Shown: positions 46,902 through 59,779 of the stretch, in pieces
Layout of the letters: every line of letters begins with the position of its first letter
Position numbering within the stretch: the stretch's first letter is position 1
From: Gymnopilus junonius
Lineage: Eukaryota; Basidiomycota; Agaricomycetes; Agaricales; Galerinaceae
DNA length: 63,036 nucleotides
NCBI GenBank assembly: GCA_015501075.1
Contig: JADNYJ010000212.1
Location: 1 to 63,036, forward strand
Direction: 5' to 3'
Notes under the pieces: model-generated
Told to the model about the DNA's origin: nothing
The model's input: the letters and a program-made list of their open reading frames with translations, nothing else
The model's database searches: none
Made by a program: the position numbers and the translations under genes

Positions 46902-47682
46902 ATGTCCTCTCTCGATAAAGATCCGTTCTACCTTCGGTACGTGAAGTTGCTATAATGTTTCGATTGCTATACTCACATTTAATATCAGATACTAGTAAGT
47001 TTGCAGCACCATTGTCGATCTCTTGAACCAACCCCATTTTGCAGCACCGGTCATTCTGGGAAGCACGGCCATGAGTTTTTAGAGTTCGAATACTCGCATG
47101 GTCGTCTTCGATACGCGAATAACTCCAACTACCGAAATGACAGTCTTATCAGGAAGGAAAGTGAGTTGAGACTTTGGCTGCTCAGGTTGTCGGTAGCTGA
47201 CGAGGGCCTTTTCTCAGTGTGGGTTGGCCCACTTGTAGTGAAGGAATTGAAACGTATTGTGGAGTCAAGTGAAATGACAAAGTAAGAGTTTATTCCTCGT
47301 TATTTTACATCGCCAATCACAAAGTTGTGCCCTGCAGAGAAGATGACGCTAACTGGCCCAAAAAGAACATTGTCGGAAAACAGGAGCTCGAGATCCGCAT
47401 AGGAAACGACCACATTGCTTTTGAGGTATACTTGAACAGTTGCTTTTGGCTTTAATAACCTGACTCAGTCTGCTCTGCTTCTTTGACAGACGGCTAAAAT
47501 CGGTTCCTTGGTCGACATCCAGGACAGTGAAGACCCTGAAGGTCTCCGTGTCTTCTACTACCTTGTTCAAGACTTGAAGGTACGATGCCTGTGATCTTTT
47601 CAATGATAGAGCTTAGGTTTCCCCCCACTAGTGTCTGATCTTCTCCTTGATCTCTCTCCACTTCAAGATCAAGCCTATCTAA
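46902..47682 (+). CDS. MAGO: Mago nashi, exon junction complex core subunit
   Basis: Partner of Y14/RBM8 in the exon junction complex. Seven exons join in phase: 46902-46936, 46989-46994, 47045-47160, 47218-47281, 47338-47425, 47490-47579, 47632-47682; 149 residues. Readable: [77 protein letters not shown] and [13 protein letters not shown]. The second exon is only 6 nt (ATACTA) and is needed to encode the invariant RYY. One residue is missing in the loop after EFEY compared with other Mago proteins. Divergent from SUS1. Confidence 0.93.
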
Positions 47683-48452
47683 ACTTATGGTTCAAGTCAA
47701 GACGGAAAAGTATGTAGTTCGTGGACTTTTTAGTTGGTAGGACTGGCTGTAACGTCCATTCATTGTGTGAGTATCTGTTTTAATCTCGAGCTTATGCAGC
47801 AGGTCGACTTACGTCTTGAACCATATGTCCAGTAGAGCCCGGCTATCAAGTCCTTCCTTCAAGAAAGCCTGCATATTCCTAGGCAGGTAATGCCTTTATC
47901 TCCCATTCTTAGTTTATGTGTTAATGATGAATCCGCAGTACTTCATAATGAAATATCTTCATTCCTGTAGTCTGAAAGTTGTTAACTGAGCCCTCGAGCT
48001 TGATTAATGCTAACGTGGTTCCCATCCGAGTATCCGGTTTATATTTTTGTCTTCCATATCCGCGCTTCTCCTACTTACTGCCGTTTTGTTTTGTCTTCGA
48101 CATCGTGCTGTCTCTTCCCGCGGTCTCCGTTCCTCGTCATTCTCTAAGTCATAGGGCATACTTGGCATCGTGCTAAATTGATTCTGATCATGCCCAACAA
48201 TGTTTCCATCGCGTACAATATGTACAAATGACTGCTCTTTTCGGTATTTTTCGAGGTTCGACCATGCGAACTGCCATGGTTACCTCGTTTCCAGCGGGAC
48301 TATCAAAGCCCAGCATAGGGAGCATATACATATCTGCTTCAACACCGCAGCACGCTAGCCTCTTCTTTCCCCCGTTCTGCTCTCACCAGGCGATTTGTGT
48401 TAGCCTGCCCCATCCACTTGCCTCTCAAAAGTCTTGTTCATTCCTCTGGCTT
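47683..48452. other. Intergenic, no feature seen
   Basis: 3' region of Mago and 5' region of the next small gene; nothing recognised. Confidence 0.35.
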
Positions 48453-48798
48453 ATGGCATCCCCAAATAGATTCCGCCCATCCGACAGGTCGCAGGACTCG
48501 CGATCGCCATCATCCCAGACGACGACACCTACATCTGCCACGTCGTCTACCGCTGCTGATATAGAAGCATGCGCGTCGTTTCTGGAAGAGGTCGACGAAT
48601 GGCTTATTAGAATCAACAAACGCGTCGCTGAGCTGGAGCATCGGCACAAGAAACACCTTTCTGGGGATGGTTGGGAGTGGATGTCTAAATATCCGGGAGA
48701 GCGCCGCAGGTGGAGGAAGGGGGCGATGGTGAGTGTCGATCAGTTTTTTTTTCTGACGTTCCGATAGTGTTTATTGATCATCTTGTCAGACCGCGTAG
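48453..48798 (+). CDS. Small hypothetical protein, 94 residues
   Basis: Two exons: 48453-48728 and 48790-48798, with a GTGAGT donor and TTGTCAG acceptor; the last exon encodes only Thr-Ala-stop. The N-terminus is Ser/Thr/Pro-rich (MASPNRFRPSDRSQDSRSPS). The middle is a predicted amphipathic helix (ACASFLEEVDEWLIRINKRV) followed by AELEHRHKKHLSGDGWEWM and basic GERRRWRKGAM. Function unknown; it resembles short basidiomycete orphan proteins with a coiled-coil-like segment. Confidence 0.6.
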
Positions 48799-49575
48799 TA
48801 TCTCAACGACACCCGAAGGCGGATGTGCGAAAGAAATAGAACAATAACTCGACATACGGTCCGATGCTCCATCTGCGCTTCCCATTCTACTTTCTTTCAA
48901 CGACTACTTTTTAATATACCTTATCACTGATATTTACTTTTCTCCGTTGACGATAATGCAGGGTCCTTACTTACTATTCCGAAAATTCCTTCTTTACGCC
49001 ACATAGAGTAATTTTTTTAGGTTGTACGTGTATGAAGTCATCGATATGTAATCTCTCTCTCACAACTTGGTCTTTGGCCAACGTCATTTGGCATCGAATG
49101 TTCGTTATTCGTTATTCTATGAAAAGGATTGGGCTAAGCGCTACGGACACATCTAAAATGCTATGAAGGGAAATGCTAAGCTAAGTAAGGACAGGACGCG
49201 TTGGAGATACGAGGGTTCGAAGAGGTGGTGTATCTACCACTCAGTGGTCGATATCAGTGCTAACATCTAAGTACCAAGATCCTAAGAAAAGAAAATGCAT
49301 GATTGGCTGATTGTGATTCTAAAACGGGATGTAAAAACTACAGGGAAAGCAGTGAGAAACATGATGCTGAGAAAGAAGGATAACCTGAATGAATTGTACC
49401 GCTGAATGTGAAATGTGTCTGTAAAGGAAATAAATAGCAATAACCAAACCAAAGGTAGCAAACCAAGCAATCAACGTTCAACACTGAGCCGCGCCGAGCG
49501 CCCACTCGCGCCTCAGCTGTTCAGCCCAAGCCATCATAAAATATACAATCCCAGCAGGCAACATACACTTCACGC
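48799..49575. other. Intergenic, no feature seen
   Basis: AT-rich stretch between convergent genes; no gene or repeat recognised. Confidence 0.35.
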
Positions 49576-51363
49576 TCACCTCCTTCCAATCCCACCTACG
49601 CCCGCCCCACTTCCCACCCCACCGTTTCCAATAATTGCGTCTAATTTCCTCTGTCGTGGTACCTCCTGACCCTGCAAGTCGGGTCGACTGCCCCCCTCAT
49701 CTTTCTTCTCCCACCACAGGTTACTCGTCACCCAGAGCTGGATGCTGCGACTAACGCATGTGGTGGTGCCGATCACGGCCCAGCAGATAACCGGTCGCTT
49801 TTCATGTTCAAGGATGTTGAGTGTTAGGTGGGTGGCGGGCCAGCAAATGCCTTGGAGTGCTAAGAGGCGCACGAGCGTCGATAGTGGTGGATAGTACAGC
49901 TTCCACCGTGTTAACAATCCTGTAGCGAGACAGAGGCATTGATACCCGGTAAGGATCGACTGTACCAGAGAATTGAACCAATCGAAACCACATGTAAATG
50001 AGAAAAAAAAAGATAACCAAAGAGATATGTCAGCAATTATCTCGGAGATGGGTGGATAACGCCTATGCATCTACTCACCCAGAGAACGGAAATGAAAAAG
50101 TCCACGCGTTCGGGAGGAGGTCTTGCATTAGGGATCGCCTTATCGTAGACCGGCGGGTGGTATATGTGGTATATATTATAAAGGGTTCCAAAGATAGCAG
50201 GGACAATCGAGAGCAGACGGGAGAATTCGAAAAGAAGCGGCGTTAGCCGCTGTTCGAGCGTGTTGGGGGGAACGAGTGGACCAGACGACGGGATTATGCG
50301 GGCTGTTGGCAGATGGCGCGACTAGAGTGGGTAGAAAGACTGATTTAGCATGGTTTGGTGAGATAAAAAGACAAGAAAAACAAGGTTAAGATCAAAGAAA
50401 GTGTCGAGTGTATTTCAAAGCATTCGGGGTGCGAATTGAAGAACAAAAGAGGGTTCGGTCGATAGAGAAGGTTCTGGCAAATAATTCTGCAGAAAGAAGA
50501 GTGGGATCGAGAACTTACGGGCTCATCCGTTTCTGTTTCGGTCTCGCCTGCACATTGCATGCCCGGAGTAGTGCATATAGGCTTGTCCCTAACCCGGGAT
50601 ACGTTAGCGGATGCCAGACCAAAGATACGGCTGCGCAAGCTTTGGGAACTTCCAGACATGGGTCGAGATGTGTTCCCAAGCCTTGAAGTGTAAATCATGT
50701 CGTCTTCGTTCCTCTCGTCTTCAGTATCAGAGTTAAGATTCATGTGAGACGAAAGTGGTAAAGCTGGCGAGGGATAAGGGTGTTTCGAGTAAGGAGGCGG
50801 TAGGATTTGTGAGTCGTAAAGCAGTGGAGACGATACAGATTTTCGAGAAAGAAAGGCGGTACTAGATCGAGAGGTTGGGATTGGATAGACTTGAGCTGGG
50901 ATGAAAACAGTCTTGGATGATGGAGAAGTTGATGAGGCGTTTGACGAAGAACGCGTTCGCCTAGGAAGCCTGCGCCTCGGTTTGTAGGGCGGTATTATCT
51001 GGGACGAGGCAGGGCTCTCCGAGTCACTAGAGTTGTTGTAGAACGGTCTTCGCTCCACAGGCTTTGTGAAGGTTGGAGAAGTTTCCGCCAGAGTTGGACG
51101 ACGGCGAGTGGGCAGACCAGAGGTATGGACAGAAGGGGCAGTGTTCACTGACTCCTTGTATGATTGACGACAAGTGGCAGACTTGGAAGCATGAGCAAGG
51201 AAGGTGTTTTCAGTTCTAGGAGAGAGGAACATAGTGGAGGGTAAGAAGAAATAAAGTCGAAAAGGCTGTAAGATATAGGCGCGTACCTGACAGGAATCTG
51301 CGGGCTGTATAAGAAAGGGAGATAAGCGACGACGGAATAGCGAGTATGTTTCTCGGAGAACAT
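49576..51363 (-). CDS. EOS1: EOS1-like ER membrane protein (N-glycosylation/oxidative stress)
   Basis: EOS1 proteins are fungal ER membrane proteins linked to N-glycosylation. Four exons in phase: 51363-51287, 51215-50519, 50321-50079, 49959-49576; 466 residues. The first about 260 residues are Ser/Pro/Arg-rich and disordered. The EOS1 core follows: LLFEFSRLLSIVPAIFGTLY, FFISVLWSILTGYQCLCLAT, LVRLLALQGICWPATHLTLN and VICWAVIGTTTCVSRSIQLW followed by VTSN, a multi-helix membrane region. The long N-terminal extension is larger than in the yeast protein as I recall it. Intact. Confidence 0.82.
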
Positions 51364-52880
51364 GCATCCCCTCTTTCCAACTCCGCCAGATCCTCATCTC
51401 GGGGCCTTCCTGCATTTATCTTATCTCTCCGAACCCTATTCTATTCATTTCGCTGCTCCACTAACAGGTGTATCTTAATTATGACAAATAACATTGCGTC
51501 CATTTCATATCCATCATCCCGCTTCAGCTCGCTATGGCAAGAGCGGAAATTCTGCAAATCAGGAAAATAGTCCCTAAATCAGTAGTGACGTCGAGGGTTG
51601 CTACAGAAAAAGATTCCCTCTGTGGCACCCTCTTTGCGGCTCAATCGGATTCAATCTGTTTTGTTCAGAGGAGTCAAGACCCTTGGAAGACCCTGCAATG
51701 AAACCGCGGTGCCTTTTCTATAAACCGCCATCCACGTTTCTATATTTGCATTAAATTGGTTTTAGACTCTCTTAAAAGCCATTTGCATCGGAGGAAAGAT
51801 GGCTTTGAATTAGGAGTCCTTATTTCTTCGAACATATACCTTTTCTGCGGCGTACTTCGTGTGCTCTTTCCCCTGGCCCAGGTTTCTGTGATCTAGTAAG
51901 AAGAGAGATCGCGGGTCCGAAGCAACTGATGCGCTTTCTAGCAGCGCCTTCGTTCATGGTACTTGCGATACAGATGACGCGCCACAAAGTTCACAGGGGT
52001 CATCGTCATTTATGCGTGCGTTACGAGCCGAACTCGAAGAAGCTAGGACTTCGTCAAGAAATGGCAAGCCATGAACCCTCTTCTTGATGTCATGAGATCT
52101 GATCAGCTTCGTTAGCCACATATCCGAAGCGCCTAGCCTGTAGTTAGGATGTGAGGACATAAATCTTGAACCATGCATCGAGTCTCGGCGATGAACGCCC
52201 GCTGTTAAATCCAGAATCAAGAAAGCGTAGAACAAGGGTATTTAATGTCCATTGTTTTCCCGAGGTATGTCGACAACAATAAGCTTCTCGCTCAACTTAT
52301 GGCATACCCAGAGCTGCCACGGGTGGGGTCGTCATCAGCAACACAAAGAGGAGGACCAAAGTGAACGTGAGGATAACAAACATAGGTTGCAAGCCAGAAA
52401 TTCAATGAGTTTTTCGTCCGGGTGAGCCAGAAGTCAATAAAAAAGATTTATGAAGCCCAGAATGACGATAAAAATGTTTTCCTTAGGCTCGGATTTATGA
52501 ACTGGAAATTATGGAAGTGCCACAGCATTTTCTTGTTCAATTCTGTCAGGAGCCCATCAGAATTCGAGGACAACTTGTGCCCAGTCGGTTACTGGAAAGG
52601 AGGGGAACTTCGAGCGCCCATGGATTTGTGAGTGAAAATGAGGATATCAACATGAAAATTTGACATTGCAACTGGTAGTGTTGTCGTTGCGGGTGCAGCT
52701 TGACGGAGGGACGGTGGACCTGAAGACACGGCTTGATACGGAGACAAGGGGCTAAAATAGGGAAAGACGCGCCGGATTAGGACGAAAGCCGAGAAGCCGG
52801 TGCTTACTAAGACACGCGTTGCTGAAGGGTGGCTGGTTGGTTTTCTTGTCTTTTCTCCGTTTTATTCTCTTCCCATCATC
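51364..52880. other. 1.5-kb intergenic region
   Basis: Contains a 93-codon minus-strand frame (52235-51954) ending DDDPCELCGASSVSQVP, with no supporting context, and no other recognisable feature. Confidence 0.3.
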
Positions 52881-54086
52881 ATGTCCGCAATGGACTACAC
52901 CACTTTCGCTGGAAAGTACCGCCTTGCGGAGGAAATTGCCAACGGTGGTTGTGGTCAGTTCCTTTCTTTTACTTTCTTTTACCGATTTCATGGTCGATCT
53001 GAGGTTCGCTGCTGTTCAGGGACTGTCTATTTGGGTGTTCATACTGTGGCGGGCAAGGAGGTCGCGATCAAAGTTGAGCCTGCCGTCGCCAAGTATAGCC
53101 CTCTCAAGCAGGAGTCTAAAATATATAAGACTCTTATGGGAGGTACTGGGGTCCCCTGGATAATGTGGTCGGGACGACAAGGGGATTATAATGTCATGAT
53201 CATCGACCTACTCGGACCTTCGCTAGAGGATCTCTTCAAAAGGTGTAATCGTCACTTTTCTCTCAAAACCGTTCTACTGCTGGCAGATCAATTGGTACGT
53301 GCTACATCTATCAGTCTTATCCCCCTGCTGCCATTAACCTAACTTGTATGCCCACAGATATCGCGTATCGAGTTCATTCATACGAACTCCATTGTCCATC
53401 GCGACATTAAACCTGCAAACTTCGTCATGGGCACAGGCAAGGCTTCCAGTATGGTCAATGTCATTGATTTCGGACTTGCGAAGAAATTCCGGGACTCGAA
53501 GACCTCAACACATATTCCTTACAAGCAAGATGACTTTCATGGTGTGGGGACCTCCTTGTTTGCCGCCATCAGTACACATCTCGGTGTTGGTACGTGCATG
53601 ATTTTTTTTGATATCCCCCTTCTGGTGCCATGAATTAATTTACTGTTCATTTCAGAATCTTCTCGACGCGACGATCTCGAATCCTTGGCCTACATGCTCA
53701 TTTACTTCCTTCGTGGAACCCTTCCCTGGCGGAAAGTCCGTGCACCTGTAGAACCGCCCATTATAACGGATGCAACCCCTTCGGAACAAGAACATATCCA
53801 ACAACACTATAACCCCGTTTCTGCTACTTGGGATATGATCCGCGATGCCAAGATTGCCAACGAAGATACACTAACGCTAGGCCTTCCGCCAGAGTTTGAT
53901 GTTCTCTATCGTTACGCCCGAACTTTGGAATTCGATGACCTTCCCGATTATGAAGGGCTCAGGAAGCTCTTTAGGGGCTTAGCCGAGCGTATCGGGGTTG
54001 AATACGATGGTATTTACGATTGGACTATTCCCCCAAAAATGCTGGACATGGCGATGGCATGGCCGTCGTACTATCAGCGAAGGTAG
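52881..54086 (+). CDS. Casein kinase 1-family protein kinase
   Basis: Four exons in phase: 52881-52953, 53020-53294, 53358-53589, 53656-54086; 336 residues. Kinase landmarks: VAIKVEP (Lys), DLLGPSLEDLFKRCNR, IVHRDIKPANFVMG (HRD), VIDFGLAKKFRDSKT (DFG), THLGVESSRRDDLESLAYML and FLRGTLPW, the CK1 signature. The glycine loop is unusual: EEIANGGCGTVYLG where CK1 usually has IGxGSFG. It ends soon after the kinase domain, so the long C-terminal regulatory or lipidated tail of Yck/Hrr25-type kinases is absent. Confidence 0.9.
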
Positions 54087-55199
54087 TGGAAGTGGCGGAG
54101 GCAGGTATTGTGAGGCGTGCAATGCCCGGCGGCGGTAGGGGTTGCTGTTGCCATTATTGCGCGGCATGAAAAATAGGAGAGGCTGTAGGTCACCCTTTTT
54201 GGACTAACATCATCACTCGTAACTCATTTTCTATTTTTTTTGTCTCGTAGATGCTACTGGCTTCTTCTAGGTCGTTTCGTTGCTACGAACTTACGACACG
54301 TCATGTCACCCCAAGGCTTCATATTTATGCGGCCTAATACGTTCTTCTCATCAAGACCTTGCAGCTCAGGATATCAGGATCGCCATTCTGATTGAAACTG
54401 GCCTCTTGCCGTTCCAAGTCCATTCGGACGCTATTTTTTCTCAACCCCGCCTCCGGAGTCGTTTGCATACTTCTAGTCTTTCCACGACTCTGCATCGAGG
54501 TAGCCCGTTTCGCCCGGCATCCAGATTTTCCTTATGCTGTAAGTCTTTCTTTTCTCTCCCAAGCAATTGCAGGAAGGAATCTGACTTTACTTTTTTTTTT
54601 TGAAGGTGACCTCCTTGCTGCTGCTGTGTGCTGCTCGTTGCATCAGCGGACTTCTACCCCTCCTCTCTTTTATCTTTACATTTATGTTACCTTTATGACA
54701 TTCGTTTCGTTATCGTCTTGCTTTGCTCATTGCTTTCGTTCTTGGATGCATTACCACGGATGTATGTAATACCATGTACTATGTGTTTTTACCTATGGGT
54801 TGGACCTTGTATGCTAACAAAAAACGTGCCATTATGTTTAATTATGCTTGTTGACATTCTTCTGAATCTTTGCCTGTGTTATCTTTATTCAAGGTGTTCG
54901 TAGTGTGTGTTCGTAGTGTGCGCTCTAGAACGGTCATCAACGACTGACGAGGTAACTCCGACATATTTCTATTTTGATTTCGTACTACCACCACCTTCCC
55001 CACTTTGGCCTTCTCCCTCTCAAACCACGAGACAAAACGTGTTGGTAAGTCAACAGCAAGCATGGGAAAAGCTTTTTGACATTGAAAGAACTTTTGCTGA
55101 TTGTACCACGCCAGGACTATTTGTGACTTTTCTTGGGCTGCTTTACTCTCGCTTTCCTTGGACCTTCTCACTTGACTTCAACTCACCTCTACAGACGCG
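54087..55199. other. 1.1-kb intergenic region
   Basis: 3' region of the kinase gene and 5' region of the MRG gene, T-rich, with a T10 run near 54593. A CAG acceptor-like site just before the ATG at 55200 hints at a 5' UTR intron. No gene recognised. Confidence 0.35.
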
Positions 55200-56589
55200 A
55201 TGTCTACTACGGCCGCTCCTACGCTCACATACAATGCGCAAGAACGCGTGCTCTGCTACCATGGGCCTCTCATTTACGAGGCGAAGGTGTTGAAAACGAA
55301 AAACTTTGATGAAACTTCGACATCCACGGGAGTCGTTGGTCCCCACTACCTTGTACACTACAAAGGGTGGAAACAGACGTGCGTGACATTCTTTGCTGTC
55401 CACGCAGAACCGTTGCGGGTTGAGCTTCGACGTTTCAACCTGTGACTACTTTTCTTGCGCTCGTTTAGAATGCTAAACCGCGCTTTTTCTCTTATTTGCT
55501 GTAGATGGGATGAGTGGGTCCCCGCGAGTCGTTTGTTAAAACACTCGGAAGCCAACTTGGGCCTTCAAAAGACCCTCCTGCAGCAAAATCAAGCGACAAC
55601 AACGACCCAATCAGGTTCTGCGTCGTCCAAAGTGCATAACAGGTCAACAGCTGGGGCAAACAAGGATAGTATCAGCACCAGGGCGGGCGCGAGGAAGGAT
55701 GGGACGCGTGGCACGAAGAGGGCTCGAGAAGAGGTGAGACTCTTTCACCACATTTTTTCGCCTTTCTGCTTTGTCAGTTTGCTCAACATCGGCTGCTCTT
55801 TAAGGATGAAAGTACGAAGAAAATTGACATGAAGCTCAACGTGCCTGAGGTTTTAAAGGCAGTCTTGGTTGACGACTGGGAAGCAGTAACTAAAAACCAG
55901 CAGGTAAATGTCTTCGTGGTTCTCTTTATACTTCCATACGACTGATGGTGTCATGGGTAGCTCGTAACCCTTCCACGAGAACCTCATGTTCGAGATGTGC
56001 TCTCTGGGTTTGCTGAGTACGTTCGGACAACAAAACCGGCGCAGTAAGTTTTCTCTTGATAGATCGCTATAACGACGTTCTGACTCCCGCATTCGTGGCA
56101 GTCTGAAAGAGCCCAGCCTTGTCATACAAACCGTCGTGGATGGCCTCCAAGTATACTTTGACCGTGCGCTTGGTAGTAACTTGCTGTACCGCTTTGAGCG
56201 CGTTCAATATGCCGGCGTCCGGAGAGAGCACTGGACCGGACCTCACGTTATCGTCGGAACGGAGAAAGAGATGAGCTTGATTTACGGGGCGGAGCATCTG
56301 CTTCGAATGCTTGGTGAGCAAAGGACTACGTCGAGTCTTATCTTCACTCTTATCTCGTCTTTCCAGTGACTCTCCCTCAAATGATCGCCGCTACAACGAT
56401 CGACCCCGATTCTGTCGTCCTCATACGTGATTACACGAACGAATTGCTGAAGTGTGTTCACTTTAGCCTGTGTTTATATTTTCACGGCTAATTTTTTCCC
56501 CTAGTTATATGGCCAAAGAGAAGGATCGAATATTCCAGCGACAGTATGAAAATGCACCGCCTGAATATCAGAACGTTATTAGATCATGA
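55200..56589 (+). CDS. EAF3: MRG-family chromodomain protein (Eaf3/MRG15)
   Basis: Subunit of NuA4 acetyltransferase and Rpd3S deacetylase complexes that reads methylated H3K36. Seven exons in phase: 55200-55378, 55505-55733, 55805-55903, 55961-56043, 56102-56313, 56367-56451, 56505-56589; 323 residues. The N-terminal chromodomain is visible as ERVLCYHGPLIYEAKVLKTK, PHYLVHYKGWKQTWDEWVPA and SRLL. A basic Ser/Thr/Gln linker follows, then the MRG domain: VPEVLKAVLVDDWEAVTKNQ, YFDRALGSNLLYRFERVQYA, GAEHLLRMLVTLPQMIAAT and the C-terminal KEKDRIFQRQYENAPPEYQN. Intact. Confidence 0.92.
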
Positions 56590-58960
56590 TATATATGTTT
56601 TTCTTCTGCGTCTTTCTTCGTATGTACCTTTCTTCTTCGACTTTCTTTCTTTTCTTTTGTACCTCAAATGTGAACCTGTTTCCCCTCATGGCTGCGAAGC
56701 AGCATCGACATCGGTCACATCCCAAAACCTTCCCTGCACGTTTTGGGCTCAAAACTATATAGGAGTCATCGAATGAGTCAAGCGCGTTGCATATTAATAT
56801 TGTAACTTGTGTTGGATCGAGAGGAAACTCCTAGGCACACCTATTCCAAGTGAAATTTTTGATGGGCCCCAGACTTCTTGAAGCTCGGGTTGAGACGTGC
56901 TGCACTGTTTGTTGTGTTTAAGGCCCGTGAGTACGTGAAATCGACCTGGAAAATTACAAGAATTTCGATGCACCTGATCTTGCTTGTCCTCGAGCGGTCC
57001 TCAACGAATTCTTGACGCCAAGATGTCAGCTATTACCCTATGGTGTCAAGACTATCCAAGAAACTTTGTTTGAAGGGGACTTTCAAACTACCTGGGCGAT
57101 AAATCAGCTGAGGTTCGTTGTCTGACCTATTTCCTGTAGAAACTCGAGCTGAGTATGCACCGAACCATGCAGGCTGCGTACATTTTAACCTACAGGACTT
57201 TCTCGACGACTTTCCTGACAGCGCCATTTCCAAACGAAATCAACACCTACTTCCAAGGCCAAACAATATTGTCCAGTAAAATATTGGACATATAATATGA
57301 CCTTTTCCTGTCCCCAAAAGATTTCTTGGCCCTACCTCTTGGGCAAACGCAAACGTCCTCGAATCTTGACTCGGCCGCGACCGGAGTACGACTGCCATCC
57401 ATCAGCATACCCATTGTTCGTGGCTACAACCTCTCCTGCTGTATGGATCGAACTAGTCCCTGCAACTGGAGTACTACGGCCTGCAGGTTAAGGCACTAGA
57501 CTGCAATTACTAAACAGTGGAGGACTGGCTTAGATTCGGAAATTCATCATGATTTATACAACTTCAAATGGATAAACAAGTACAACAGTAATACACGATG
57601 ATCAACGGAATAAATGCCTCGATATTTGGATTTAGATGACCAATTTGAAGAATCCCTGATCAAGAAGACTGTGCAGCCAAACGATCGTATGCCTATTCTG
57701 ATGTAAGTTGTATTTCTCTAGCTTGGTCAAGATAAACTTACCTCTCTTGCCTTTGCACGAGGGTTCGTGAAAGTGCAAGAGTCCTATCTGGGAATACGTG
57801 GATACACCCAACAGGTTTGTCGAGTCCATTGGCATCCATACCATAGGCATCTACAGTGTAGTGTGGCCTAGATTCACTTTTTGATGCATGCTCCTCCCTT
57901 CTAAAAGAATTTGAAGGGAATGCATCGTCAAGAAACAGCTACTAAGGTGGAAAAGAGGATTATATCTTACATGAGGATGTATCCCCTTGGAGTGACTCCA
58001 AGTTCGCGTGAGATTTGCTCCCCCTTTGCAATGATGACTTCTTGAACAAAGGTCGAAATTCCGGTAATGAGGTCTTGGTTTTTACGACTGGATAAGAGGA
58101 ATGCATATCTGCCGAACAAGGACATGTTAGATTCTGAAGGCTGTAGATATTTCAAGGGGGGTGCATATTGTTTCTCTCAGAGGTCGATCAGCTCCTTATA
58201 ACGTCCTCCAGACACTTCAAGCCCAGTTATTTACTGACTCTTCTCCATTTTGATGGCTACATGCAGCATCCACAAGCCAACGTCCTAGTACGCAACCATA
58301 TGCACTTACCAGTCTTCCATTTCCAGAAAAATATTACCGGCCATGAGGCCATAATAATGATGGAAGTTGGACACACTAGGGTTCATTTACGTTTTTTCAT
58401 CCGACGTTTCATTGCCGGGAAATTAGGAAAAGGGAAAAGCACATATTTCGTGAGAGGACATCATCGTAAAAATATTTTGATCGTCCTTTACTCTTGGCAA
58501 ATTGATGAAGAATGGTATATTCTACACGTTGTCGTTATGTGTGCGACTGGGCTTTGTCAATCATTGGCTAACTAGAAGGAGGCTTTTCGAAAATTGAACG
58601 ATTTGATCATTCTCTTATCTTTCATGGAGTATCTATTCGGATCAAGTCTGTAATCTGGGCGTTGCTTGGGCGCTGTATGCCCTGAGTATATCGATCTTGA
58701 GTTTATTATCTGCTGACTGAACTTTGAAGTGTGGGTCCAGTGCCGCACTCGGCACCCACCTGCTACAGCTGATTAGTAGTTATATTTAGTTATAACCCAC
58801 AATGACAAATCAACCACAACAGAGCACTGGAGGCGTACCCAGGGTAACTGAAACGAAGTCCCGCAGGTATTAGTGCTGTACATCCATAAATCTGTGAACT
58901 TGTCCTTCGAACACGGCTTGTTCCACTTGGTCAACTTATCCATTGAAAAGTTAATGAACT
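56590..58960. other. Gene-poor region with degraded coding-like pieces
   Basis: Short broken frames (for example near 57300-57480, minus strand 57967-58155, and plus 58168-58575) show no family I can name. I see no complete gene, no tRNA and no terminal repeats. Confidence 0.3.
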
Positions 58961-58965
58961 CAATA

Positions 58966-59325
58966 CTGTCCCTTATCGACCAAGTCTTCGGCCGGGGTGA
59001 CGCGTGACCGACTTTCACCAACTCTTCAGCTCTTCGGAGGCGAAGAGGACGCGTGACGAAGAAACCAAACTCTTCTCTTGTGCCAGGAATTTAGGGGAGG
59101 AAACCCAATATCCTTGGAAGCATACTTGGACCTGCTCAAGGATGCAAAACTATGCAAGAATTTGAGCATAAGGAAAATTTTTGGAATTTTAATTGAATTT
59201 ATAACTAATTTTAGACGATATGTCACTCTCTTCGATGTCGCAAAAGACGCGTGACATTGGCCGATATCTCTTCTCTTCGGGGATCCTTGTGACGCGTGAC
59301 CGAAGAGATGGTCGAAAAGCCACAG
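58966..59325. mobile_element. 360-bp TA-flanked MITE, family copy 2
   Basis: The ends CTGTCCCTTATCGACCAAG and, inverted, CTGTGGCTTTTCGACCATC are flanked by TA (58964-58965, 59326-59327). The interior shares ACTCTTCAGC, GACGCGTGACGAAG, AACCAAACTCTTC-like segments and a GTGACGCGTGACCGAAGAG right arm with the copy at 11813-12100. This copy keeps GACGCGTGAC where the other reads GATGCGTGAC or GATGCATGAC. Confidence 0.75.
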
Positions 59326-59779
59326 TAAATTAATAATCCGATTATGTATGACTAGCTTTAAATCCACTTTGAATTGAATATCCCATCTTATGTTCATGAT
59401 AGGGTAGTACATACAGCATCGTACAGCACTACTCCAGAACAATTAGATCAGCGCGTAATTTTTTCCAGCTCGATGTAGCGTGGCAAATTGTTTCTTTATA
59501 TATGTATTGATGCACCGGCATTTCCCGCCTACTTTAGTTAGAAATAGTCACAGACTTACGGTGGATGGCCTACCACCATGCTTAGGCCCAGCCACACTCT
59601 TCAAGTTCTCAAAACGCTTTCCACCATTCAATATCGAATGTATTCGACGTCTCCGAGGTACCCTGACCAAATTTTTTCTAATGGCTTTATTCCACTTCCA
59701 CCACCTTGGCCAAAACCAACCTTCCCGTCAATGTGGTCCGCTTCATCTTCGCTGCCATGGAAGGAGTCCATGGATAGCG

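Noticed and set aside
51954..52235. 93-codon minus-strand frame ending in a CELC motif
   Set aside because: No homologue recognised, no introns, no neighbouring support; a single CxxC is not enough.
57297..57491. Plus-strand frame that looked like a retrotransposon piece
   Set aside because: No reverse transcriptase, protease or integrase motif could be read in any frame.
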